A DNA stretch of 19,698 bases, taken from contig JBQDHL010000026.1 of the NCBI GenBank assembly GCA_052093725.1, forward strand, positions 1 to 19,698, read 5' to 3'. Each line of letters begins with the position of its first letter. Within the stretch, counting starts at the first letter, position 1. Below are positions 1 to 8,252 of the stretch, one piece after another. The notes under the pieces were generated by a model. The model ran no database searches and was not told the origin of the DNA. It was given only the letters and a program-made list of their open reading frames with translations. This DNA is from Jeotgalicoccus sp052093725 (GTDB taxonomy: Bacteria > Bacillota > Bacilli > Staphylococcales > Salinicoccaceae). The translations under genes and the position numbers were made by a program.

Positions 1-28
1 ATTAAATAAGATAACCGGAGGTTGTACA

Positions 29-577
29 ATGACATTGAAAAAGAAACTTACTACATCAGAAAAAGAAGAATTACTTAATGCTTTGGAATCCCGCTTTAAT
101 ACTCACAAAGAGCGTCACGAAAACAGCTCATTTGAAGATATTGCAGCTAAGTTAAATGATAAACAGCTTACTGTTCTTCACAATATGGAATCGACTGAAG
201 GCGAACCTGATGTTATCGATTTAAATGGCAGCCTTTATTTTGTCGACTGTTCAAAAGAAAGCCCTAAAGGCCGTCGCAGTATTTGTTATGACCGAGCTGC
301 ACTTGAAGCGAGAAAGAAATATAAACCTGAAAACTCGGCTGTTGATTTAGCCAATGAAATTGGTATCGATATGCTGACTGAAGAAGATTACAGACACTTG
401 CAGCAGTTCGGCGACTTCGATCCCAAGTCATCAAGTTGGGTCGATACACCATCGGATATTAGAAGTCTCGGCGGTGCATTATTCTGTGACAAACGCTACA
501 ACACAGTATTCCTGTATCATAACGGTGCCGATTCATATTACGGTGCCCGTGGTTTCAGAGGAAAGTTAAAAATATAA
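29..577 (+). CDS. DUF4256 family protein
   Basis: A 182-residue soluble protein with no signal peptide or membrane segment. It matches what I recall of the DUF4256 family over its whole length: an N-terminal helical part, then the blocks GEPDVI (about residues 59-64), KESPKGRRSICYDR (76-89), the TPSDIRSLGGALFCD stretch (140-154) and a C-terminal YHNGADSYYGARGFRG block. The biochemical role of the family is unknown to me. The ATG is preceded by a strong GGAGG (17-21) at a good distance. It is the only gene on this strand here and ends in a strong hairpin terminator, so it looks monocistronic; its promoter lies outside the window. Confidence 0.9.
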   Translation: MTLKKKLTTSEKEELLNALESRFNTHKERHENSSFEDIAAKLNDKQLTVLHNMESTEGEPDVIDLNGSLYFVDCSKESPKGRRSICYDRAALEARKKYKPENSAVDLANEIGIDMLTEEDYRHLQQFGDFDPKSSSWVDTPSDIRSLGGALFCDKRYNTVFLYHNGADSYYGARGFRGKLKI

Positions 578-600
578 AAAGACGGCAGCTGCCGTCTTTT
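577..600. terminator. Bidirectional rho-independent terminator
   Basis: A perfect hairpin: AAAAGACGGC, loop AGCT, GCCGTCTTTT, followed by T on the plus side and preceded by an A run (T run on the minus strand). It lies between the convergent DUF4256 gene and the broken DUF488 gene and can serve both. Confidence 0.92.
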
Positions 601-943
601 TATTTTCCATCAATATATTCTTTTATAACCACTGCCTGATTATGCTCAGTATCTTTTGCCGCATATAATAATGTGACGTTGTGACCATCCGCATCTTTTT
701 TAATTTGATCAACCAGTTCTTTGTGATCTTTTAATTCTTTTTTATATTTTTTTTGAACTCTGCCCACTTATCAGCGTCATGGTCAAACCATTTTCTTAAA
801 TCAGTTGACGGTGCAATATCTTTGTACCACTCATCGTGCTCTAAATCTTCTTTCCTTATACCGCGCGGCCAGACACCATCCACCAAAATACGTTTGCCAT
901 CCTGTTCTGATACGTCTTCATATACTCTTTTTAATTTCAACAC
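600..943 (-). pseudogene. DUF488 family protein, frameshifted in an A8 run
   Basis: The N-terminal frame reads from a GTG at 943 (TTG at 940 is an alternative; GGAG lies at 953-956) through the DUF488 hallmarks KRVYEDV, ILVDGVWPRGI, DEWYKDIAPSTDLRKWF and DKWAEF. It then stops after 70 residues at 731. Just before that stop, an eight-A run on the minus strand (747-754) should hold nine A: adding one base restores YKKELKDHKELVDQ, then TLLYAAKDTEHNQAV and a stop at 600-602. The repaired product is 114 residues, the usual family length. So this is a single -1 frameshift in a homopolymer with no further decay. It may be a real mutation, a sequencing error, or a gene that depends on slippage. Function is unknown. 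It lies 34 bases downstream of the permease gene and may share its transcript. Confidence 0.85.
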
Positions 944-955
944 AGTATCATCTCC

Positions 956-976
956 GAATAATATATTATATTATTC
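956..976. repeat. 21-base AT-rich perfect palindrome
   Basis: Arms GAATAATATA and TATTATATTATTC-type complement meet around one central base (966), so all ten flanking pairs match. It fills most of the 34-base gap between the APC permease stop and the DUF488 start. It could be an operator, a weak RNA hairpin, or chance in AT-rich DNA. On the minus strand it contains a TATAAT, but I see no matching -35. Confidence 0.55.
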
Positions 977-977
977 T

Positions 978-2432
978 TTACCCTTGTTCTTTCGTTTCAT
1001 TCATTACTTCTTCTCTTGTTTTATTTAAAATCATATAATCCAATTCTTCTTTAGACATTGATTTTAATGTTTTATATTTTGTCGCAAGGAATAGTAATCC
1101 GAGTATTGTCCAACCAAGCAGTGCATAGTATGACGGTGCTGTCAGTGCTGCCGGTGAACTTGGGAATAACAGCAGTACTAGAAATACTAGAGAAATAATG
1201 ACACCGAGTGTCCCAAATATTACATATACTATGTTTCTATGTTCTCTAGCACTGAAAAACTTAACTGACACCGCACTTGTTGCAAGAAATGCAACAGACA
1301 CGCCGACAGATGACATATCTACTATCCAGTTCAATGCAGTTCTGCCAAGCCACGGTGCAATCAGACATACCAGCAGGACGAAGAGTACTGCATAATGCGG
1401 TGTTTTATTCTTCTTATGAACTTTAGCAAATATAGTCGGTACAAAGTTCGCACGGCCCATTGCAAAAATTAGTCTCGAAGAAGACATATAGAAACCATTA
1501 AGTCCGGTAAAGACACCAAATGAAATCGAAAATGCCAAGAATACCATTCCGACAGTTCCCATCGATGACTGAATCACAGAACCCGTCACCCATACTGCCC
1601 CGTCCATAGAGTTCTGGTCCGGATAAATCCATGCTGTTACTAAAATCATTGCTACGTACGTTAAAATAGACGCAATAATACCAAAAACAATGAGTTTAAA
1701 TGTTTTATCAGGACTGAATTTAAATTCCTCAGCTGCCTGTGGGATATTGTCGAACCCGACATACATCCACGGTGCTATCGCAACGATTAAAATAATTGAT
1801 GTCCAGATACCCGCTTCTTCATTAAACAGCGGTTCTGCGTTCAGCAATGAAAACTCTCCTGTGAAAAATGATACGAGGAATAATCCTGCTACCACAAACG
1901 CCATGAACAAACAAAATATAAACTGCAGATTTCCAGATAAACCTGACCCCTTCATGCTGATTAAGGCGAATATTATAAGTATTGCAGAAGACAGTATAAC
2001 TTCCATGATGTAGACGTCCCATCCTGCGATGGTATATAAGTATCCGACTTCTAAAAAGTCCGGAAGCACAAATTTAAACAACAGACTGAATGCACTGGCA
2101 TTCAGTGCGACCACACATATATAACCTAAAACTAAAAACCATGCCGCGATAAATGCACTGAACTTGCCGAATCCTGCGTATGTAAATGCAAATTCTCCGC
2201 CGGATACTGGAAACTTAGCCGTCAAAGCACCGTATCCTACAGCGATAATCAGCATCAGTAATCCCCCGATAGTAATACCGAGTGTCGCCCCGAGTGTTCC
2301 TGATGACATCAGCCAGTCCCCTGGTAAAATAAATGCGCCCCAGCCGATGGATGATCCGTAAGCAATTGCCCATATAAATCGTTTCGACATCGTATTATCA
2401 AGTTCTGTTCTCGTCTGATTATCAGCAGACAT
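978..2432 (-). CDS. APC-superfamily amino acid permease
   Basis: A 484-residue polytopic membrane protein with about twelve hydrophobic segments. It probably imports an amino acid, amine or related solute by cation symport or exchange. Near the N-terminus it has the APC signature GSSIGWGAFILPGDW, where unwound helix 1 binds the substrate backbone in this superfamily, then FPVSGGEFAFTYAGFGKFSAF, typical of helices 2-3. The substrate cannot be read from sequence. I chose the ATG at 2432 (MSADNQ) because GGGAG sits eight bases before it; an in-frame TTG at 2447 overlaps that Shine-Dalgarno. A possible promoter on the minus strand is TTGAAC-17-TATTCA, just after the lipoprotein stop. No clear terminator separates it from the upstream ABC operon. 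Confidence 0.88.
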   Translation of the reverse strand: MSADNQTRTELDNTMSKRFIWAIAYGSSIGWGAFILPGDWLMSSGTLGATLGITIGGLLMLIIAVGYGALTAKFPVSGGEFAFTYAGFGKFSAFIAAWFLVLGYICVVALNASAFSLLFKFVLPDFLEVGYLYTIAGWDVYIMEVILSSAILIIFALISMKGSGLSGNLQFIFCLFMAFVVAGLFLVSFFTGEFSLLNAEPLFNEEAGIWTSIILIVAIAPWMYVGFDNIPQAAEEFKFSPDKTFKLIVFGIIASILTYVAMILVTAWIYPDQNSMDGAVWVTGSVIQSSMGTVGMVFLAFSISFGVFTGLNGFYMSSSRLIFAMGRANFVPTIFAKVHKKNKTPHYAVLFVLLVCLIAPWLGRTALNWIVDMSSVGVSVAFLATSAVSVKFFSAREHRNIVYVIFGTLGVIISLVFLVLLLFPSSPAALTAPSYYALLGWTILGLLFLATKYKTLKSMSKEELDYMILNKTREEVMNETKEQG

Positions 2433-2497
2433 AACTACAACTCCCAATTTTTTTATTTATTCTTGTGAATAAGTATCGCATAGTGAAAGTTCAACTG

Positions 2498-3214
2498 CTA
2501 GTCCTTTGCAAGTACAACTGGATGTTCTGAAACGATAGTATCACCCTTGTGAAGTTCTATTTTAATACCCGATTCTGTATCTATTTCAATATCCGTACTG
2601 GATAAACTTACTGCACCCATACCACCCGGGTTCATATATATATCGTCTTCTGAATTCAAACGTCTGACAGGTAATTCTTTTGTTAAGAGACTGTAAGTGC
2701 CCGCTTCCAGATGTTCTCCAACAGTATGAATACCAGCAGGAATCATTATTTCGTACTTTTCTTCCGATGGTATTAGATCTATGTCCCCTCGTTTTGTAAC
2801 GTAGTCAATACGATAGCCTTCCTGCAGTTCCAAGACAACTTCAGTATTAAAATAGTTTAATGCTGTTTCAAGTAACCTATCTCCATTTTCATCATAGACA
2901 ACGATTGATGACGCTTCTTCTGTCTTTGCACTGTAGCGGCCCGGTTCGATATCTTCTCCTGTCACATATTCACCTGGAGACAGTAGTACCTCTGTTCCCC
3001 CGTCACTTTGGCCTTCAAACACTGTGTCACTGTTCAAAAAAGCATAACGAGATTCCAGCCCTTCTGTTTTTAAAAGATTTTCTTCTTCATATAATTCAAC
3101 AGCTTCTTCATCTGGAGTTATTTTTTCACCATCATACGATTCGCTCATAATACCGTTAAAACTGCAGCCCATTAACATGAGGACAGAGAGAGACAAGACG
3201 CTAAACTGTTTCAT
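2498..3214 (-). CDS. Lipoprotein with two related beta-type repeats, ABC operon partner
   Basis: A 238-residue predicted lipoprotein. Start ATG 3214 (MKQFSVLSLSV) is chosen because GGGGAG precedes it closely; upstream in-frame starts would lack this. A short basic/hydrophobic signal leads to the lipobox LMGC with Cys17, so the mature protein should be anchored on the outer face of the membrane. The mature part carries two related motifs, SPGEYVTGEDIEPGRYSAK and PAGIHTVGEHLEAGTYSLL, each followed by short strands, which look like an internal duplication. Such GxYxVGxDIxxGxY modules occur in Firmicute surface lipoproteins of unknown function. The start overlaps the end of the ATPase gene by 14 bases, so translation is probably coupled and the protein likely works with the transporter. 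Its role is unknown. Confidence 0.82.
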   Translation of the reverse strand: MKQFSVLSLSVLMLMGCSFNGIMSESYDGEKITPDEEAVELYEEENLLKTEGLESRYAFLNSDTVFEGQSDGGTEVLLSPGEYVTGEDIEPGRYSAKTEEASSIVVYDENGDRLLETALNYFNTEVVLELQEGYRIDYVTKRGDIDLIPSEEKYEIMIPAGIHTVGEHLEAGTYSLLTKELPVRRLNSEDDIYMNPGGMGAVSLSSTDIEIDTESGIKIELHKGDTIVSEHPVVLAKD

Positions 3215-4109
3215 AACTTCTCTCCCCTTTATAAATACGCAGATAATGTTCATGCGTACCTAATGCTCCGATTGACACTTCAGCAGAACTGAATTTCTTT
3301 AAGGTGCTCATCAGCTTAAACACTTCTTCTTCCTTCATATTACTGGCAGGAATACATATACGATCTCCTGCCAAATACAATGTACCTTTTTCTAGCGGTC
3401 CGATGTATTTTAAATTGTCTTCTAAAATATAGCCTTTAACGTACTCGCTGTGAGATTCATCCCGAATGTACGTGTAATATATACTCTGTTCATTTAAAAA
3501 ATAAATCTGATCTGCATAATCATCCAAATTTTCCAGAAGATGGGATGCTACAATAATAATCTTCCCGTCCTCTTTTATTTCCTGCAGCACCGAACTTACC
3601 AATTCAACGTTCACCGGATCAAGCCCGTTCATTATTTCATCCATAAACATTATCTTCGTATCTGCGGCAATCATCATGGCAAAACATAGTCGCTGCCTCA
3701 TACCGAGAGAATAAGTTTTTACCTTATTTCTCACGTAATCTGTCATGTTCAATCTCCGGATTACTTCGTCTATATTGCCGCTTTTAGGATTCCAGATATC
3801 ACGGTACATTTCTATATGTTCAACGCCTGAAAAATCTTCATACAGCTCCGCCTGATCCGGAAAAAATGTAATTTTTTTATGCAGTGCTTTAACATCTTTT
3901 GTCGTATTTTTATAGGTGGTGCCATCGATCAAAATCTCTCCTGTATTAATTGGAATAAAACGTATAAGTGCATTAAATAAGGTTGTTTTCCCTGTACCAT
4001 TTGGAGCAACCAGACCGATAATTGTCTTATCCGGAATATTAAAATTAATATTTTTCAGCACTGTTTTAGTCCCGTAATTTATCGTTAAATTTTTGACTTC
4101 TAATGACAT
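3201..4109 (-). CDS. ABC transporter ATP-binding protein (ABC-2 type)
   Basis: A 302-residue nucleotide-binding subunit that powers the two permeases encoded just upstream. Walker A is APNGTGKTT (residues 35-43), with Ala in place of the usual first Gly. The signature is YSLGMRQRL (133-141), the form typical of ABC-2-type exporters. Walker B is IMFMDE (D157, E158), followed by NGLDP as D-loop, and His190 (VASH) is the switch histidine. The last 90 or so residues form a C-terminal extension seen in many ABC-2 ATPases. The start is fixed by AAGGAG, and the ATG overlaps the permease stop in a TAATG arrangement. Substrate is unknown; peptide, lipid or antimicrobial export is possible. Confidence 0.93.
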   Translation of the reverse strand: MSLEVKNLTINYGTKTVLKNINFNIPDKTIIGLVAPNGTGKTTLFNALIRFIPINTGEILIDGTTYKNTTKDVKALHKKITFFPDQAELYEDFSGVEHIEMYRDIWNPKSGNIDEVIRRLNMTDYVRNKVKTYSLGMRQRLCFAMMIAADTKIMFMDEIMNGLDPVNVELVSSVLQEIKEDGKIIIVASHLLENLDDYADQIYFLNEQSIYYTYIRDESHSEYVKGYILEDNLKYIGPLEKGTLYLAGDRICIPASNMKEEEVFKLMSTLKKFSSAEVSIGALGTHEHYLRIYKGERSYETV

Positions 4110-5284
4110 TAATTCCTTCTCCTTTCGAGCTTGCCTATTCGTGTCGGTATCAGTTTGAAAATAAAGTGAAACACGATTTCGACGATTATATATAATACTG
4201 CAATACTAATAATCAGCTTAGTGACCGTGACATTTTTTAATGACTCCCATGCCCCTTCCAATACAGGTACAATCTGCAGATACAGGAATGGATTCCAACT
4301 TGCAGCAGGTCCAGTAAGCGCGAAGACATACGGCAGGTAAAACACTGCCGTTACTATAGTAATTGTCAGGTAGATATTTCTGAATATCCACGACAGCCCT
4401 GTCGATAATTTGACGATAATATAACTCAATGCCATCGTCAGAAGTAACGCTAATATAACGTACTGCATTATACTGATATACACCGTCTCTGCCCCGCTGT
4501 ACAGCGGTACAGGATAATTAAGCGTTCCACTATCTGTAAAGAGAGTACTGAGTAAATATGAAACGCAGATACCAGCCAGTGTAATAACCCATATCAGCCC
4601 CCAGCTGATAAATGTCCTCTGCCTCCATTGATGCGCCCAGGAATAAGGTATTCCCTGGGAAATACTCCAGTTGAATTCCTGGTCTTTTGAAAACCGGTCA
4701 GCACCGAAAATCGCTGCAATTATAAATATAAATATCCCAGAGATAATATTCACTAAATTAAACAGTACAAGTGACGGTGACAGCGGATTCCAGTCAATAT
4801 CAACATTATTCTCTTTCAGATATGTTAAAAACTTTAAATCATTTTCTATCTTAGATTTTTCCGGCATAAATGACAGCAGCAGCTCTTGAGATTCAAAGTC
4901 ATCAGCTTCATAAAAGAACAGTCTGTTTTCAGCAAGTTCCAGCCCCTGATCCACATAATCGCTGACTACATTCTCAAGTCCTGACACAGTATTTCCTTCC
5001 TGTTCACTTAAAATATAACGTTGCATGCCGATTATGCTTTGCTGACGGGCAAGTTTATCGTATACTTCCTGGCCTGTTGCTGAGTCAAAATGATTTTGAG
5101 GTATCGCATGAAAAATTTGCTGAGTATCTTCATATTCACTTCTCAGTTCCTCCAGTGGAAGTACAAGAGAACGATCCTGATAAAACGCTGAATAGCTCGC
5201 GAGGAACAGAAACAGTGATACTAAAAGTATTCTCACTTTCCAGTCTCTTATAATTTTAAGAAAATCCCATTTAAATAACTTCAT
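4109..5284 (-). CDS. ABC-2-type transporter permease (second)
   Basis: A 391-residue membrane protein. It has one N-terminal hydrophobic segment (about residues 17-33), a roughly 130-residue acidic extracytoplasmic region, then five or so membrane segments from about residue 168 to 380, and ends in a basic tail (LERRRN). This is the layout of ABC-2-type permeases with a large external loop after helix 1. The ATG directly abuts the stop of the preceding permease (TAAATG), so the two are translationally coupled and probably form a heterodimer. The substrate cannot be read from sequence. Confidence 0.88.
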   Translation of the reverse strand: MKLFKWDFLKIIRDWKVRILLVSLFLFLASYSAFYQDRSLVLPLEELRSEYEDTQQIFHAIPQNHFDSATGQEVYDKLARQQSIIGMQRYILSEQEGNTVSGLENVVSDYVDQGLELAENRLFFYEADDFESQELLLSFMPEKSKIENDLKFLTYLKENNVDIDWNPLSPSLVLFNLVNIISGIFIFIIAAIFGADRFSKDQEFNWSISQGIPYSWAHQWRQRTFISWGLIWVITLAGICVSYLLSTLFTDSGTLNYPVPLYSGAETVYISIMQYVILALLLTMALSYIIVKLSTGLSWIFRNIYLTITIVTAVFYLPYVFALTGPAASWNPFLYLQIVPVLEGAWESLKNVTVTKLIISIAVLYIIVEIVFHFIFKLIPTRIGKLERRRN

Positions 5285-6502
5285 TTAGCCCACCTGCCTG
5301 ACGAATTTCTGACGGGTTACAAGGCCTGCAAGAATTCCGAGTATAATTTCTATAATAATAATCGTTATAATCAGAACAATGAGGGCAGTATCAAATGTGA
5401 AATTATTTGATAGCGTTAAAAAGTTCTGACGGCCACTTAAAATATTTCCAAACTCAAAGTAGTTTTGAGGGAATATATGAGCGCCGATTCCTAAGAACTT
5501 GTCTTCACCGCCGCCGCTGTATAAGCGGTTAAATGCGATGATGGAAAATCCTGCAATCATCACGATAACGTCATGCCTGAATACTAATGACAGCACAGCA
5601 TTTAAACGGATAAACAGATAGAGCAGAATCACAGTTAAAATTAGTGACTGCACAATAAAGTCAATAACAGGTGTCGTAGAGAAATTTTCTTCAGCAGCCC
5701 TGTAATCATCGTTATAAGCATAATGAGTATTTAACAGAGACAGATCACCAAATCCGTAAAGCAGTGAGATAAGCAGGAAGAACACCGTGAGTAAGAGAGT
5801 AATACCAGTCATAATAATGATAAACATCGACACAGACTGATAGAATATGTATTTTCTCCATCCGAGCGGCTGTCCTGCTTTTAAAGTGTGATGCTTCCGG
5901 TCATCAACCAGGACTTCACTCGCAACAAATATAGTGATAAATAGTATAAGCAGCGGTCCGTAAGTTAAGAAAAAGGAATACAGCTGCTGAAGTCCTGTTT
6001 TACCGTTAAATTCATGGGTCGTCGGATTATCTATGTCAGATAATGTAAGTAAATTACTGTTAATAATTGCCCTTTCAAAGTCCATTTCTAAAAATTGCCC
6101 GTCATGTTTTCGCTCCAAGTAATCGTTTAAGGCGTCAACTGTAAATACGGGAACATAATTTTTACTTTTTACTTCCAACAGCCTTGATATATCGCCTTTT
6201 TTCCAGGCGTCATAGAACATGAGATTATTTTCATAATCATATTTAGCCGTACTGTATGTATCGATACCAGTAAAACTGTTTACAGCAATATCCCCCGAAT
6301 CCAGTCTGGATTCTTTCATGCCGTATGCCGCTTCCGTTTCAAGAGCGAGTTCATCTATATCAATGGTCAGCGGATTATTAACGTTTGGCAAATATAAAAA
6401 TGAGTATAATATGATACCGAGAAATGCCAGCAGAAATATTAATCTGTTCTTTTTATTACGGTATATTTTTTTAAACGTTTCTAAAAACACGATTTTAAAC
6501 AT
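5285..6502 (-). CDS. ABC-2-type transporter permease (first gene of operon)
   Basis: A 405-residue membrane protein with the same layout as its neighbour: an N-terminal segment (about 20-38), a hydrophilic outer region to about residue 180, then hydrophobic helices through residue 395. It includes the LLILFITIFVASEVLVDDR turn typical of ABC-2 permeases where a helix meets the coupling region. It is first in a four-gene operon (permease, permease, ATPase, lipoprotein). The ATG at 6502 is preceded by G-rich sequence (GGGGATGGG). The promoter at 6545-6573 carries a cre site, so expression is probably reduced on preferred carbon sources. Confidence 0.88.
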   Translation of the reverse strand: MFKIVFLETFKKIYRNKKNRLIFLLAFLGIILYSFLYLPNVNNPLTIDIDELALETEAAYGMKESRLDSGDIAVNSFTGIDTYSTAKYDYENNLMFYDAWKKGDISRLLEVKSKNYVPVFTVDALNDYLERKHDGQFLEMDFERAIINSNLLTLSDIDNPTTHEFNGKTGLQQLYSFFLTYGPLLILFITIFVASEVLVDDRKHHTLKAGQPLGWRKYIFYQSVSMFIIIMTGITLLLTVFFLLISLLYGFGDLSLLNTHYAYNDDYRAAEENFSTTPVIDFIVQSLILTVILLYLFIRLNAVLSLVFRHDVIVMIAGFSIIAFNRLYSGGGEDKFLGIGAHIFPQNYFEFGNILSGRQNFLTLSNNFTFDTALIVLIITIIIIEIILGILAGLVTRQKFVRQVG

Positions 6503-6544
6503 TGCCCATCCCCATCTTCAATTTATTCTTACATATTTATACCC

Positions 6545-6573
6545 ATTATAGAAAACGCTTCCATAATTTACAA
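6545..6573 (-). promoter_or_regulatory. Sigma-A promoter of the ABC-2 operon
   Basis: On the minus strand: -35 TTGTAA (6573-6568), 17-base spacer, -10 TATAAT (6550-6545). Spacing is ideal and the -10 is perfect. It lies about 40 bases upstream of the first permease start. The spacer contains the cre site. Confidence 0.8.
6550..6564 (-). promoter_or_regulatory. Catabolite-responsive element (CcpA/cre site)
   Basis: ATGGAAGCGTTTTCT on the minus strand fits the consensus WTGNAANCGNWNNCW at every position. It sits exactly between the -35 and -10 of the ABC-2 operon promoter, so CcpA binding would block RNA polymerase. It is also about 90 bases upstream of the divergent LysE-type gene, which it could affect less directly. 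Confidence 0.75.
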
Positions 6574-6654
6574 ACTATTTTAAAATTTCACTCTTGTATA
6601 TCATTAAGAAATATACTAGTCTTAACATACTTATTTACAGTCAGGAGATACAAT

Positions 6655-7269
6655 ATGCTTACTGCATTTCTGCATGGTTTTATTCTGTCGGCAGGATTAA
6701 TACTGCCGCCCGGCGCTCAAAATGTTTTTTTAATTAACCAGGGCGCCAATCATAAAAAGTTCACTCACGCGCTGCCTGCTGTAATAACTGCGGGTCTCAG
6801 CGATACCTTGCTGATTATCCTTTCTGTTGCCGGGGTTTCCCTAATCATTTTATCTGTCCCTGCATTGCAGCTGGGAATGTATATTATCGGCTTTTTATTC
6901 TTAACTTACATGGCAATATCACTGTGGTTTTCAAAACCCGATACTGCAGAGGCTCCTGTAAAACTTACACCGTATAAACAGATTGCTTACGCGCTGTCAG
7001 TATCTTTATTAAATCCTCACGCTATACTCGATACCGCAGGTATTATCGGCACTAATTCAACTGCTTATACAGGCAGTGCCCTCGTCGTATTTACCTTGTC
7101 CTGTATCGCCGTATCATGGCTTGCATTCATTATTCTGGTGCTCTTCGGCAGAATAATAGGTAAATTCGACAGTAAAGGTAAAATTACGGTATACATAAAT
7201 AAAGTATCTGCCGTAGTAATATTTATTATCGCTTGTGTTCTTTTTATTAATATTATTAAAATGATTTAA
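6655..7269 (+). CDS. LysE/ArgO-family amino acid exporter
   Basis: A 204-residue protein with about six hydrophobic segments, the size and topology of LysE-type exporters of basic or other amino acids. The N-terminal block LPPGAQNVFLINQGANHKKF corresponds to the conserved PGPQN...RQG region of the family, and LLNPHAILDTAG matches the second conserved Asn-Pro turn (NPxAxLD). The ATG at 6655 is chosen over a long upstream extension because AGGAG (6643-6647) precedes it and the family starts here. It is first of four codirectional genes ending at 8717. Likely substrate is lysine or arginine by family, unproven here. Confidence 0.88.
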   Translation: MLTAFLHGFILSAGLILPPGAQNVFLINQGANHKKFTHALPAVITAGLSDTLLIILSVAGVSLIILSVPALQLGMYIIGFLFLTYMAISLWFSKPDTAEAPVKLTPYKQIAYALSVSLLNPHAILDTAGIIGTNSTAYTGSALVVFTLSCIAVSWLAFIILVLFGRIIGKFDSKGKITVYINKVSAVVIFIIACVLFINIIKMI

Positions 7270-7286
7270 GTTATGGAGGATTATTT

Positions 7287-7817
7287 ATGACGAATATCCC
7301 GAATATAGGAAAAACCGCTGCAAATGCTCTGTCTAGTATTGGAATAACTGAACTCGAACATCTTAAACGAATTGACGAAAATAATCTTTTAAAAATTCAT
7401 GGGGTCGGTCCTAAGGCAGCGAATATTCTTAAACAGGCCTTGACGGATTCTAATTTAAAATTTAAACAAGTTGAACCACTGCCTTATTCACCAGACTTTG
7501 CAGTTCTCGGTAGTCTCGGGTGCAATAACGCACCTAAGCGAGAAGTGATACGCGATTTTATTATCGCCAGCTACAAGAAGGATCTACAAGCTGTTTCAGA
7601 CTTATGCAGTGAAGACTTTAATACGCATATTCCTCTAGTTGATAAAAATATCAGCGCTCTCGAAATCATTACTATTATTACTCACGGCAAAGAAGGTGCG
7701 GCAGAAATAATTGCTGTTACTGCAGATGATAAAAGGTACCTCTTTGCATATTTTATCAATTTCGAAAATCATAAAAAAAATGCGAAAATCAAAAATGTGA
7801 GTACCTATTCGAAATAA
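7287..7817 (+). CDS. Helix-hairpin-helix / NTF2-like fusion protein
   Basis: A 176-residue protein of two parts. Residues 1 to about 60 hold paired helix-hairpin-helix motifs (IPNIGKTAANAL and IHGVGPKAANIL, around an ITELEHLKRI helix), a fold that usually binds DNA backbone non-specifically. Residues 80 to 176 look like a small NTF2/SnoaL-like domain (PKREVIRDFIIASYKKDLQA, then GKEGAAEIIAV and a closing strand). I recall HhH proteins and such NTF2-like proteins mainly as separate proteins. A cofactor or substrate is not evident. Clear GGAGG before the ATG; the start follows the LysE-type stop by 17 bases, so they are likely cotranscribed. Function unknown. Confidence 0.75.
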   Translation: MTNIPNIGKTAANALSSIGITELEHLKRIDENNLLKIHGVGPKAANILKQALTDSNLKFKQVEPLPYSPDFAVLGSLGCNNAPKREVIRDFIIASYKKDLQAVSDLCSEDFNTHIPLVDKNISALEIITIITHGKEGAAEIIAVTADDKRYLFAYFINFENHKKNAKIKNVSTYSK

Positions 7818-7884
7818 ACGAGTTATCGAAGACATAATCAGGGTAAATATAAATATCAATTTTTATGAGGAAAGAGGACGCAGA

Positions 7885-8238
7885 ATGAAAACTCTTATGA
7901 GATACATACTTGCTGCCGTTTTTGGCGTTGCAGGTGTTGCACACTTTACGCGAACAGAAGGTTTTTCTAATATCGTTCCGCACTATTTACCGTTTAAAGA
8001 TTTTATCGTTAAAGCAAGCGGTCTGGCAGAATTGATTATCAGTTTACTTTTATTAATCAAACGTCCGGGAAATTTCCTGAAAAATGCTATAAACAGTTTC
8101 CTGGTCCTCGTGCTTCCAGCCAATATTTATATGGCCCAAAAAGCTTTACCGCTCGGCAATATCGATGTACCAAAACCCTTGCTTTGGGCCAGAGTACCGT
8201 TACAGTTCGTCCTCATTAAAATTGTAAATAAATTATAA
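7885..8238 (+). CDS. DoxX-like small membrane protein
   Basis: A 117-residue integral membrane protein with four hydrophobic segments (about 5-22, 36-57, 66-85, 97-114). The N-terminal RYILAAVFGVAGVAHF and the central KASGLAELIISLLLLI match the DoxX/COG4270 group, small four-helix proteins tied in some bacteria to redox or detoxification roles. A GAGGA run lies upstream of the ATG. It sits 67 bases after the HhH fusion gene and 14 before the SRPBCC gene, within one apparent transcription unit. Exact role unknown. Confidence 0.82.
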   Translation: MKTLMRYILAAVFGVAGVAHFTRTEGFSNIVPHYLPFKDFIVKASGLAELIISLLLLIKRPGNFLKNAINSFLVLVLPANIYMAQKALPLGNIDVPKPLLWARVPLQFVLIKIVNKL

Positions 8239-8252
8239 AGAGGTAGTTTAAT

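Noticed and set aside
753..1038. Two overlapping plus-strand open frames across the DUF488-permease junction
   Set aside because: Both are antisense to recognisable genes and their products look like reverse translations of low-complexity AT-rich DNA.
6502..6654. N-terminal extension of the LysE-type exporter
   Set aside because: The 51 extra residues are not family-like, overlap the divergent promoter and cre site, and have no ribosome site, whereas ATG 6655 has AGGAG.
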